Below are positions 52,311 to 61,387 of a stretch of 64,000 bases of DNA, in pieces (the stretch's first letter is position 1; each line of letters begins with the position of its first letter). Position numbers and translations under genes: made by a program. Source of the stretch: Symbiodinium sp. CCMP2592 (Eukaryota; Sar; Dinophyceae; Suessiales; Symbiodiniaceae). The notes below the pieces were generated by a model. The model was not told the origin of the DNA and did no database searches. It saw only the letters and a program-made list of their open reading frames with translations. The stretch lies in NCBI GenBank assembly GCA_905221615.1, contig CAJNDT010000007.1:124001-188000 (forward strand). The letters are read 5' to 3'.

Positions 52311-54441
52311 GTGGCTTGGCTGGCCCAGACTGAGGCAAAACAGATCCTGGTGACGGGTGGCGTGATGAGAAGCCGCTTACTGAGTAAGGAAGAACGATAC
52401 ACTACGTACGCATGATGAACCGTGGGGAATTTGTAGGTGCGTTGTCGCCAAGGTCACCATCTGGCCGTCGTGCCAGTGGTGGAGGGCTTGCTGGAGCGTG
52501 GCCACAACGTCACGATGACGCTTCCCAACACGACCGAAGCACTCCAGTGGTTCCCCAGTGGCATTGGCACTGCTAACCTCATCTACATTGGTGACGAGAC
52601 GGCGTCACTCAGCAGTGTCAAGATTCCGGACATGAAGAACCTGCGGTGGCATGAAGGCATCATAGCATGGGGCAAGATTATCTGGAATTACAAGTCTATG
52701 ATCGATGGGCCGTTTTTCTCCGTGGTCGATGATTTCATAGCCCTTACAGAGCGGCATCACTTTGACGTTGCGTTTACAGCGAATTCCTTCGGCTGCAATG
52801 CTGCGCTGAAGAGATCCGAAGAGAGACTTCCATGGGTTTCTTTCCTCAGCGTTCCTCCATATCCTGAGCTCGTGCTCAGTGATTCCGAGGAAATCTGCAA
52901 GTATCCAAACATGGTGAACCCTCGATCCATAAAAGAACTCCGTGGCTCTCTTCTCAAGCGGGTCCAGAACCGAGTAGAGTGCATGATGCTGCAGGCTTAC
53001 ATGCAGTTTGGCCTGTCCGTCATGAACTCAGTGCTGCAGGACAGAGGATTTCCGCCGCTGGCCGATCAAACGGAGTTTCTTCTCGGAGCCAAGACGAACA
53101 TAATGCTGGGCGGCCACCCAATCACTCTGCCAATCAAATTGCCCAAGGGGCTCCATGTTGTGGGCACCATGGAAAGAACAACACCTCGTCAATTGCCGGC
53201 AGAACTGGAGCACTGGCTGGACCATGCCGCAGCACCAGCGGTTTATGTATCCATGGGAACCAAGTATGAATTCAGTAATTCCAGCGGTTCGAATCTGATT
53301 TCTGAGCTCCGCAGACTCATGTCAAGCGGCTTCCGGATCCTCTGGTCCCTGCGCAGCTCGCAGCAAGGGGCCTTGCAGCACTTGCTTCCACCTACTGGGG
53401 ACCATCTGCACATTGCAAACTTCACTCCGCAACCGGAGGTCCTCGCGCACCCTGCAGTTAAGGCCTTCTTGTCCCATTGTGGCTGGGGTGGGGTCACAGA
53501 CACACTGGCCGCAGGAGCCGATGGCAAAACTCGGGTCCCGCGTAGGAAATCCCTTGGCCGTGTCCCCTCAAACCGTCCCAGGCGTTCCTGTTCTTGCGTA
53601 CCCCTCCTTCTCGGACCAACGTGGAAATGCGCAGAGACTCGTGGAGATTGGAGCTGCAGTGATGCTTGCCTTGTAAGATTTGTAAGCTGCAGTCGAGTGA
53701 CGGCAGAGAGAAATGAGGATAATGAGGAGTTTGGTACGCCCAGGAAGGCCCGTCTGTTGAGTTGGTTTGGTTTTTAATAGACTTTGATGGGGTTGATGTT
53801 GTTTGTTGAAGTATTAAGGGCAAAAAGCTGGCGACTTGAGGCTCGTGCGCCCCGACTTTGCCAATCTGTTAGAGGCAGGGCTTCCAGCAGCATCACCTGA
53901 GCAGGGCCGTTGTCATGCGGTTGCAGAAGGCACGCGTGTGTTCCTGTGCTCTGGAAGGCAGCCGAAGCAGTTGTCCAGAATCCGGCATTCGCAGATGCGA
54001 CGAAGGCGGCTTCTTCGGATGCTCGGTCGGACTAGGTGGAGGCCACGCTCAAAGTCTTACCCGTAGAAGCATGACTGTAAACTCTTTTGAGGTTAGACGA
54101 TGTGAGGTGCGAAGCTGAAGTGCAGAGGTCGCTTTGCCAAGGACTTGCGAAGCTTCGGGGGTCTCAGCCGCACGCTGGATCTTATTGAACAAGCCGCCGA
54201 CTTGCGCTTCCCGGACCCATTGCCGGTGCAGTCGAAGATGAATACACTGGATCCGCTTTTTGTGCGGGACCACGGGCTGGAGAAGGCACTGAGTATGGCA
54301 ATTTTGCTGCTGGTCATCTGCGTCCTAATGTGCTGTGGACGACTCACGATTCGGTGCTGCTGCTACTGCTGCTGCTGCCGCTGGTGCGACAGAATGCGCA
54401 GCAGCTCAGCATACACATTGAGCAGCAAGAAGGAACAGTGA
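52311..54441 (+). CDS. UDP-glycosyltransferase (GT1 family), membrane-anchored, intron-containing
   Basis: Family-1 glycosyltransferase assembled from exons. 52311-52383 encodes VAWLAQTEAKQILVTGG..., which looks like the end of a signal peptide and the first strand. After an intron (52384-52452) comes SHHLAVVPVVEGLLERGHNVT, the typical N-terminal GT1 region. 52453-53514 carries the body, ending in the donor-binding signature FTPQPEVLAHPAVKAFLSHCGWGG (His at 53475). A GA-AG intron (53515-53581) interrupts the signature, which resumes as GVPVLAYPSFSDQRGNAQRL (53582-53672, then donor GTAAGA). The last exon (from about 54128) has a hydrophobic anchor ALSMAILLLVICVLMCC and a Cys-rich tail, stop at 54441. 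Middle exon(s) between 53673 and 54127 and the start codon are unresolved. Expected role: transfer of a sugar from a UDP-sugar to a lipophilic acceptor in the ER/Golgi. Confidence 0.8.
52384..52452 (+). other. 69-bp intron in glycosyltransferase gene (GT-AG)
   Basis: Donor GTAAGG at 52384, acceptor CCAAG followed by G at 52453. Joining restores the frame as ...RLLS-HHLAV..., matching the usual Ser-His near the start of GT1 proteins. An alternative acceptor TTTGTAG at 52436 would break the frame. Confidence 0.6.
53515..53581 (+). other. 67-bp intron with GA donor (GA-AG) in glycosyltransferase gene
   Basis: The GT1 signature is broken after ...TDTLAAG and resumes in another frame as VPVLAYPSF. 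Removing 53515-53581 (starting GAGCCG, ending CCCAG, next base G) joins them exactly. Non-canonical GC/GA donors and a G after the acceptor AG are known features of dinoflagellate introns. No GT donor gives the same join. Confidence 0.7.
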
Positions 54442-55654
54442 GATTGTTATCCTGTTATCCATCATTCCTACATGTCGTCTTTCAGCTCCCGGCGGACTCG
54501 CGCAAGCTGCTTGGGCTTGCGGCCTGCGTGGTTCCCGCATGAAGCATCGGCCAAAAGCGTAGGCGGCTGAGATCAAAAGCTCCACAAAAGCTCCTATGCC
54601 AACTTGCATCCCGTTGAAGATGGAGTGCTCTTAGCCTGGCCAGGAACTTTCAACATCTTTCAAGACATGCTGCAAAACGCGGCTTAGGGTCTGGGCGTGT
54701 TTTGGAAGCCTGGAGTTCGGAGATAGAGGTCGCCTTCTAATCGAGCGTTGTAGAACCTGGACTTAATGCTGTCTGTCTAGGTCACAGGAGATGCAACTGA
54801 AAGGCAGTCGTTTGATGGCCCCACGGATGCTACATAGCCAGCAGCTTAATCACCATCATCATTGTTGACGCACGGACAACATGCAGGTTTGTTCGCCGTT
54901 GCCTGGCAAGCTTTCGCCGGGTTTTGCTTCGTCGCTTGGAAGCAGCTCTTGGATGTGAAAACCGGAACCGGGCAATGCGGAAACAGCAAATAATGCCAGC
55001 ATGCACAGCTAGAGTTGCAACGGCAATCAGGGTCAAGTGGTGGTGGGGTCATCCCTTTTGAAGTGCTCGGAAAAGATTGCAGGTCACAACTACTCGGAGG
55101 CTGCCGCCTGTACGAGCCAAGAGCCTGTATCTTGTGTCGGAGAGAGACTTGCGATGCCGGAAGTCTCTACCATGTTCCGATGGTGCCCTGTCAGGCGGCT
55201 GCCACGGCCCTCGTCGGTAGCCCTGCAGCACAGGCTTGTTCAGCTCCGTCAGCCAGGGCGTTCGCGAAACGCTGCTGGATTCCATGCGTTCTCACGTTGC
55301 TTTCTGTGCCCAGGGGGCCTGGCCTCGAATCAAAGGTGAAGTGGTTGAGGCGGGATAGCAGAACATCTTGTCAAAATCCTCAGGCAGGCGCACTCAAAGT
55401 TCAAATGCAAGAAAGCTGCTGAAGAACTCGAGGAATAGGAAGTGGGCCCCTTCTTGCATCAGTTCCGGACGTGCGAGGCCCCACGGCGAGGAGTTGATGT
55501 GCGCGCGGCGGCTCTGCTGGGCACGTTCTTGTGTCTCGGTGCCATAATGTATATATATATATATGTCCGTATATGTACATATATATATATATACATATGT
55601 TTATGTACATATGTTTATCTATCTGTCTATGTATCTGTCCATATATGTATATAT
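54442..55654. other. Intergenic; ends in TA-rich microsatellite
   Basis: No gene recognised. 55547-55654 is a (TA)n / GTAT / TGTC simple-sequence tract that directly abuts the spliced-leader relic, i.e. the insertion point of the LINE. Confidence 0.6.
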
Positions 55655-55691
55655 ACCGTAGCCATTTTGGCTCAAGCCATTTTGGCTCAAG
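55655..55691 (+). other. Complete spliced-leader relic followed by a second, truncated one
   Basis: 55655-55676 is a full 22-nt dinoflagellate SL (ACCGTAGCC then ATTTTGGCTCAAG). 55677-55691 is CCATTTTGGCTCAAG, the last 15 nt of the SL again. Known interpretation: an mRNA with an SL is retrocopied, the genomic SL relic acts as part of a new transcript that is trans-spliced again within the old SL, and the product is re-inserted. Two stacked SLs imply at least two such cycles. Confidence 0.95.
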
Positions 55692-55910
55692 ATCTCGGCT
55701 CGAAACCTGTTTCGGTGTTGCCCCCTCTCTTGCACGTGCGGGGTATTTCGGACTTTGCGGGAGGTGTGACGGATCACCTACATCGGTTGGTTCTCCTCTC
55801 CCCTTCTTCCTCTTGTCTCTCTGGAGCCTCTCTCTCATTCCGAGGCGTGAGGTCTTTGAGAGTGAGAGCGTGAGGGAAAGACTCCGGAGTGCGAGGAAAG
55901 CTTTTGAAGG

Positions 55911-56657
55911 ATGCCTGACTCCACCACACCCCTGCCGACGGTAGGAAGGCACACAGAAGCTCTGGAGACGCCGCTCAGGGGACGAACCAGGACTGAGGCT
56001 GCAGATCGAGGTAGGGACACTAGGAAGCCTAGACTATCCCGCGAACCACGTAACTCGAGGGGACGAAGCGACAAAACCTCGCCCGACGTCACCGCTCCTG
56101 ACTCCAAGAAGCTTAAGACTGAGCCCCACAAAGAAGAGTGCCATGATAGCCAGGATGTCAAAATGCCTGATTTCGGGGTCAACGCTGTCCCAACTGGAAG
56201 TGCAAGCTCCACCCCCTCAACCGTCACTGTCCTGACACCTGAAGCCAAAGCCAAAGCCAATGATGCCCCCAATGAAGCTTCCACTGCACTCCCCAAGATC
56301 TCCCTCGGCACTTTCCCCACCACCCGCCCTAAGCCGCCCCCCAATACTTTCGACCTCACCGCTGACGATGATGAAGAGGATGATGAAAACGAAAAGGAAG
56401 CCGACATGACACAACGTGATGACGATGAATTGTCGACCGCCAACGCAGCAGGGCCTCCAGGATATACTGCACCAATTGCACCTACTCTGATCACTAAGAA
56501 TCCTGTCGCAGGTGTTGGACCTTTCCCCTTAGGAAGCGACGCCCCGCCCTGGGTACATGAAATTCAGTCAGGGATTCTGGGGTTGATCTTTCAAGGAATG
56601 AACTTGCTCAATATGGAGCCGAGATTCAGGCACAAGGGGTCAGAGTCTCCCATCTAG
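55911..56657 (+). CDS. LINE ORF1, N-terminal part
   Basis: 248 codons from ATG 55911 to TAG 56657. It is hydrophilic, with Arg-rich (about 20-55), Lys-rich and Thr/Pro-rich stretches and an acidic block (DDDEEDDENEKEAD, about 150-163), like the disordered N-terminal region of LINE ORF1 proteins. The last 25-30 codons look out of frame: the coiled-coil sequence expected next continues in a different frame from about 56561. The protein is therefore probably interrupted by a frameshift between 56561 and 56655, or translated through it by an unknown mechanism. Confidence 0.65.
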   Translation: MPDSTTPLPTVGRHTEALETPLRGRTRTEAADRGRDTRKPRLSREPRNSRGRSDKTSPDVTAPDSKKLKTEPHKEECHDSQDVKMPDFGVNAVPTGSASSTPSTVTVLTPEAKAKANDAPNEASTALPKISLGTFPTTRPKPPPNTFDLTADDDEEDDENEKEADMTQRDDDELSTANAAGPPGYTAPIAPTLITKNPVAGVGPFPLGSDAPPWVHEIQSGILGLIFQGMNLLNMEPRFRHKGSESPI

Positions 56658-57502
56658 AGTCAGTCGCCAGTGAGCACACACAAAACATCCTGCAAGCCCA
56701 GAATCAAATTAAGCACCTTGAAGCGAGAATTCAGGAACTTGATCGACTTCAGGATTTCGAAAAGAGACTTCAGGAACTCGAGACTGCCAAGAGAACCATG
56801 ACCCCACCTCGGGTTCCCCCTGGACGTCATGGCCCCCCGTCACCTAGATCCCCACGCAGTTCTGTTGACAGCAGGGAAGATGAAGGGGATCTTGATATCA
56901 TCGTTGGAGGTTGGACTGATGCCAAAAAAGGGGATGCACAGCAAGAGGTAGCTAACATGTTTGCTGCCATTGGTCTCCCCGACAGCTACAGCGACCTTTG
57001 GGCCCCATACAGTCGTACCAACTTCATTAAGGTTCAACTTGTCTTCCCGGACCCGCAGGCCCATATTAAGTTCCGCCGTGTCCATCAACTTCAGATACTC
57101 GACAAACTCAAGACCAAGCGATTCACGAGTGGTGTACCTGGCTCCGAGGGAAACAAGATTTGGGCCACGAAGAGCAAAACAAAAGAAGAGCGAGAGAGGG
57201 TACGTGCTCTTGTGTTGACCAAGGAGTTCCTCAAACATCTTCCAGGGCACAGTGGGAAAGCACCAATCCCTGAGCGTGATATTGAGATCATGTGGAATGG
57301 ACGTCTGTTTGTTCATCAATATCAGCTCTTGAGTTCAATCGACAGGGATGGGGAACCCTCAATCAATGACTACATCATCAGTGATGCACGAGGTAATCAC
57401 ATGCCATGGTACGTTCGTGGATCTCAGTTTCAGAATCTCACCGGTTACCCAGCTTCGGAGCTTGCTGATCTGTGGGAAAAACACTGCCCTAGCAACCCCT
57501 GA
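56561..57502 (+). CDS. LINE ORF1, coiled coil and RRM-like C-terminal part
   Basis: Open from the TGA at 56558 to the TGA at 57500. The first 75 codons give a heptad-like coiled coil (segments HLEARIQELDRL and EKRLQELETAK). Then a Pro/Arg linker (RVPPGRHGPPSPRSPRSS) leads to a domain beginning DLDIIVGGWTDAKKGDAQQE with regular beta/alpha alternation, resembling the RRM of LINE ORF1 proteins. There is no ATG before 56798, so this part depends on fusion with the upstream frame. Its stop codon is in the same frame as ORF2 and is the only stop between them. Expected role: RNA binding and ribonucleoprotein assembly. Confidence 0.7.
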   Translation, partial: NSVRDSGVDLSRNELAQYGAEIQAQGVRVSHLESVASEHTQNILQAQNQIKHLEARIQELDRLQDFEKRLQELETAKRTMTPPRVPPGRHGPPSPRSPRSSVDSREDEGDLDIIVGGWTDAKKGDAQQEVANMFAAIGLPDSYSDLWAPYSRTNFIKVQLVFPDPQAHIKFRRVHQLQILDKLKTKRFTSGVPGSEGNKIWATKSKTKEERERVRALVLTKEFLKHLPGHSGKAPIPERDIEIMWNGRLFVHQYQLLSSIDRDGEPSINDYIISDARGNHMPWYVRGSQFQNLTGYPASELADLWEKHCPSNP

Positions 57503-60500
57503 CCCACGGCACCCCCTCGAACCTACAACGCCAGTGCTGCCAGTTGGAACGTTCAGGGCAAATCGCTGAGTGATGTCTCCACTGCGTGGCCTACACTGGG
57601 CCTTGAAGGGACTGATTTTCTAGGTCTTCAGGAAGTTGGAGGTTTGGGGGAACAAACGAAACCGTGGGATACACAGCAGTTTGAATTCGACGAAGCATGG
57701 ACCTTTTACTGCACGAATCCACCTAAAGCATGGAGGGCAGTCATCCTCGGAATGCCTACTCGCCTTGCGGGGGACGTTGAGCAGGTAATCACGCTTGATG
57801 TCGGAATTTGTGTCATCTTGCATGTGCATGGATACAGGAAATTCCTAATTAGTGCCCATCTGCCACATCGTCAGAGAGATGACTGTTTGTCATGTTGGCA
57901 GACTTTTTTGTCGCAGCTTGATGCCATCCTCAAGAAGAGGCGATACTTTGACGTGATTGTCATGCTCCTTGATACCAATTATGAGCTTGAGTCTTCCCCT
58001 GCCACTGACAGTACTAACCGCATTGATGAACGTGAAGTCTACTGTCAACTTCTGCTTCGTAGCCACGGCCTTGTCCATACCCGCCCGGAAACCTACACTT
58101 GGAGTAACACACGTGGCGCCTCGTCTAAGATTGACTTTGTCCTCCTGTCATCACCGACCAACCTTTTGAACCATCAGCAGGTTCTGACAGACACGGATCT
58201 TTTACTTGGCTGTGATCATAGGTGTGTGACTGCCGCTTTCACCGTGACGAGACCTGAGAAGTCTCGTAGAGCCACGCGTCAGACAAACAAGTGTGGGAGG
58301 TGGGTCGCTGACTCCAGTAAGGTCTTTGAACAGGCTCAACACCTTTGCCATAAGCTTGATCTCTCTGGGTGTGATCTCACAACAGAAGATCTTGCGAGCC
58401 TTGCCACTAGAACCTGCTTTCGCCCTCGTAGCTACAGATATCGGGACCCCCCTGAGATTCTCGATAAAATTCGCCAGCGCAGAAGACTAGGAGGAGCCGA
58501 AGCCCGAGCCCTTGGCAAGGAAATCGTAAGACTCCGTGCTGTTGCAAAGAACCTCTGGCTCACGGATATCCTTGATAAATCGGCCAATGGTGACTTCAAG
58601 GCTATTAGCTACTTTAAGCGACGCCAGAATGTTCTTGCTTCACATAATAACTACCTGGTTAGGGCTGGTGGTAAGGATAAGGCAATCCGTGACCTCAAAC
58701 AACACTTCAAGTCCAAGTGGACTGAGCCTGATGTCTCACTCGTTTCACCGCTCGACACGCTCTTTGCTGGAATTCATACACCGCTCAGGGCCCCGCAACT
58801 TATCTCTGAAGAGGAAGTGTGCACTGTACTGGCTACTTGCAAGGCTGGTAAATCCTGCGGACAAGACGGCATTTCGTATGAGCTCCTTCAGCTGGTAATG
58901 CAGACCGAGTGCAGAGTTCACATTGTTGAACTCTTCAACTCGGTGCTCATGCAAACAAGCCCCATCCCACAAGAGTGGCTCAACTCCAAACTTACTCTGA
59001 TCCCCAAAGTTTCTTCACCTTCAGTCCCGAGCGAGCTCCGCCCCATAGTACTCTCTAGCACCCCCGGCAAACTGTTCTCCAAAATTCTCCTTACACGCCT
59101 TCGCAGCAGCTTTCCGCCCCCTGTTGCAAACCAGCTTTGTGGTATACCAGGCTCCCAAACCCTTGATGGCTCCTGCTGTCTACAACACTTTGTGCGTCTC
59201 AGCCAAGAATTCGGGTTACCCTTGATCGCGATCAGGTTAGACATTTCTTCGGCCTTTGACAACCTTAGTCATCATGCAGTTGCCCGATTCATGAACCATT
59301 GTGGCCCAAAGCTCGAGTCCCTGGTACTCTTATCCATGATAACTATGAGTTCGGTGAGCGTTTCCATCTCTGATGCATCATGGGTCCAACCACTGGAGCG
59401 GGGAATACTCCAAGGATCCCCCTATAGCGCCGAAATCTTCGCGCGCACTATTGATTTTTATCTAGGCGCGTTAACCCGTCTTTGGCACGACGAAGAGGAG
59501 ACCTGGCTCCAGTGTTTTGACCCGGGTGGCGTTTTTCGCAAAGTTTTCACGCTTCTTTATGCCGACGACCTAATTCTTCTGGCTACTTCCCATGCACAGG
59601 CAACTAGGATGCTGCAGCAGGTTATCGCCACATTTAACGTCATTGGCCTTAAGTTGTCTCTCCCCAAGTGCAAATTTATTGCCTCTCCTGACCTTCCCAG
59701 ACGCTCCATTTATGCGGCAGACTTCCCCATCCCTCAGGTACCCGGCTTCAAGTTTCTGGGCGTTTTAATTGGTTTTGGCTTCTCGTGTCAGACTGTTCTC
59801 GCCGCTCGGCTCTCTAAAGCCACTAATTCCTTCTGGGGTTTTTACCGAATCCTCTGCCGCACAACTGCCCCTGTGAAACAGCGCCTCGACCTCTTTAACA
59901 CTTTCATAACGAGCCGGTGGAGGTGGATGGCCCCAACTGTTAGGCCTATTCTAGCCATCAGTCAAATGCTGAAAACCCTCCACACCAATTTCCTCAGCTC
60001 TCTGTTCAACTTCGCCAAGGATGTCTTCATGACTGGGGTTGAGAACTGGGTCTGTAGACGTCGGGGTTCTAGAATGGCAGCCCAAGCCCTTCAGCATGCT
60101 TCTTGGGAAGGCATTCACGCCAAATGTTTTTTCACCTACTGGGGTCACGTTGCCCGTATTCACCTTACACGATACTCCCCCATATGCGCTGCATTGAGAA
60201 TTCGAGACGCCCGCTGGGCATGCCGTGCATGTATTCGTACCCGGAGAAAACCGGGCCGCTGGCCAAATGCATGCCGTTTTCTGCAAGTCCTCTGGGACAA
60301 GAGTCGACCCATTGGCGCCCCCCCTTTCTGGGACGATGCGGCTATCGACCGTGATTGCTGGAGATCTTTTACTCAAACCTGGCTTGACCAGAGACACCTC
60401 AACCCGCTCATTTACTATGATGACCTACATAAGGTTGAGCTTCATGGTAGATGCCTTCTTCGTGTAGGCAATACTTTCCGCCTTCTTCCCATGAGACATG

Positions 60501-61087
60501 AACCCGTTGAGCCTCCCTACCCCTCGCCCTACGTTAGCCTGCCGATCCCCGTCGACGATGCTGACCTCCAAGTCATCCAAGTCTGCAGTGATGGCAGCAG
60601 CCGACAACGCATGGGGGGCATTGCAGTTGCTATCCTTGCGCCCTACATGGACATTAGCCAAGCTGTCGTCTGCAATGCTAGAATACAAGGTGACTGTACT
60701 AATATCCGAGCAGAAGTCCTGGCTGCCATTCGAGCCCTCAAACTCATTAGGGAACTCAGAAGGCATCTCAACCCCCACCTACCCATCAAGTTCATGACTG
60801 ATTCGAGCTTTGTGCTGCAGATCCTGAGCGATGCAATCAAACCCACCATCTATGCCAGCGAAACCAATGAACTACATTACCTTTGGTCGCAGCTCTGTAG
60901 TACTGTAGTCGCTGTACATGTTAAAGGACATGCCGGCCATGCTTTAAACACAGTAGCCGACCATGCTGCGAAACAAGCTCTGTATTATAACCATTTCCGG
61001 GTTACGTACAGGACTGCCAACTACAGTCATGCCAACATCCTCCAACCGACATGCCCTCCACCACCTATCCACGCATGGCTGACATGA
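57503..61087 (+). CDS. LINE ORF2: APE endonuclease, reverse transcriptase, RNase H
   Basis: 1194 codons from the base after the ORF1 TGA, same frame. Endonuclease: WNVQG (about residue 15), LQEVG (E44), ISAHLPH (H119), LLDTNYE (D157, N159), SKIDFVL (D211) and CDHR (D238, H239). RT: LIPKV...LRPIVLSS, motif A RLDISSAFDNL, motif B GILQGSPYS, motif C YADD (59558-59569), then LSLPKCKF. RNase H: CSDGSS (60584-60601), RAEVLAA, MTDSSF and the C-terminal NTVADHAAK give D-E-D-D. All catalytic residues appear present. The first ATG is far downstream, within the endonuclease, so expression likely depends on stop-codon readthrough or reinitiation after ORF1. Function: target-primed reverse transcription. 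Confidence 0.9.
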   Translation, partial: PTAPPRTYNASAASWNVQGKSLSDVSTAWPTLGLEGTDFLGLQEVGGLGEQTKPWDTQQFEFDEAWTFYCTNPPKAWRAVILGMPTRLAGDVEQVITLDVGICVILHVHGYRKFLISAHLPHRQRDDCLSCWQTFLSQLDAILKKRRYFDVIVMLLDTNYELESSPATDSTNRIDEREVYCQLLLRSHGLVHTRPETYTWSNTRGASSKIDFVLLSSPTNLLNHQQVLTDTDLLLGCDHRCVTAAFTVTRPEKSRRATRQTNKCGRWVADSSKVFEQAQHLCHKLDLSGCDLTTEDLASLATRTCFRPRSYRYRDPPEILDKIRQRRRLGGAEARALGKEIVRLRAVAKNLWLTDILDKSANGDFKAISYFKRRQNVLASHNNYLVRAGGKDKAIRDLKQHFKSKWTEPDVSLVSPLDTLFAGIHTPLRAPQLISEEEVCTVLATCKAGKSCGQDGISYELLQLVMQTECRVHIVELFNSVLMQTSPIPQEWLNSKLTLIPKVSSPSVPSELRPIVLSSTPGKLFSKILLTRLRSSFPPPVANQLCGIPGSQTLDGSCCLQHFVRLSQEFGLPLIAIRLDISSAFDNLSHHAVARFMNHCGPKLESLVLLSMITMSSVSVSISDASWVQPLERGILQGSPYSAEIFARTIDFYLGALTRLWHDEEETWLQCFDPGGVFRKVFTLLYADDLILLATSHAQATRMLQQVIATFNVIGLKLSLPKCKFIASPDLPRRSIYAADFPIPQVPGFKFLGVLIGFGFSCQTVLAARLSKATNSFWGFYRILCRTTAPVKQRLDLFNTFITSRWRWMAPTVRPILAISQMLKTLHTNFLSSLFNFAKDVFMTGVENWVCRRRGSRMAAQALQHASWEGIHAKCFFTYWGHVARIHLTRYSPICAALRIRDARWACRACIRTRRKPGRWPNACRFLQVLWDKSRPIGAPPFWDDAAIDRDCWRSFTQTWLDQRHLNPLIYYDDLHKVELHGRCLLRVGNTFRLLPMRHEPVEPPYPSPYVSLPIPVDDADLQVIQVCSDGSSRQRMGGIAVAILAPYMDISQAVVCNARIQGDCTNIRAEVLAAIRALKLIRELRRHLNPHLPIKFMTDSSFVLQILSDAIKPTIYASETNELHYLWSQLCSTVVAVHVKGHAGHALNTVADHAAKQALYYNHFRVTYRTANYSHANILQPTCPPPPIHAWLT

Positions 61088-61165
61088 CCCTAATCTGTTC
61101 ACAGCATTGCGCTACAACAATGGCTGACATGACCCTAATCTGTTCACAGCATTGCGCTACAACAG
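61076..61165 (+). repeat. 45-bp tandem repeat at LINE 3' end
   Basis: Units 61076-61120 and 61121-61165 differ only at the last base. The first unit overlaps the ORF2 stop codon (TGGCTGACATGACC). Tandem repeats in place of poly(A) at the 3' end are known for several LINE lineages and can arise by slippage of the reverse transcriptase at initiation. Confidence 0.9.
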
Positions 61166-61251
61166 TGACTGAACTCGCACAGTTGACTTGCTGCCACACT
61201 CCGACATGTTTCGACTCTTCCTTTTCTGCGATTGTGCATTCCATGCATGTA

Positions 61252-61264
61252 GGGGGGGGGGGGG
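61252..61264. repeat. G homopolymer
   Basis: Run of about 13 G between the LINE tail and the coiled-coil gene. Length is prone to sequencing error. Confidence 0.8.
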
Positions 61265-61387
61265 CGGGACAGCCAGAATATTCAGTTGTGACAGCTGCCG
61301 ACGGCCCCCAAGTGCGTGCAATACCTGTAGCTCCAACCGAGACTGCAAGCCATGGATTTGTCGCTGTTTCTTTCACAGGGAGTGGAC

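Larger units (their letters stand above)
55655..61165 (+). mobile_element. LINE retrotransposon with SL 5' end (APE-RT-RNase H)
   Basis: About 5.5 kb: double SL, leader of 220 bp, ORF1 (coiled coil and RRM-like region, frameshifted), a single UGA, ORF2 with apurinic-type endonuclease, RT and RNase H, and a 3' end of two 45-bp tandem repeats. It is complete at the 5' end because the SL is full-length. The SL shows the mobilised RNA was a trans-spliced mRNA. The combination of APE endonuclease with C-terminal RNase H is characteristic of the I-like group of non-LTR elements; finer classification needs a tree. Confidence 0.9.
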
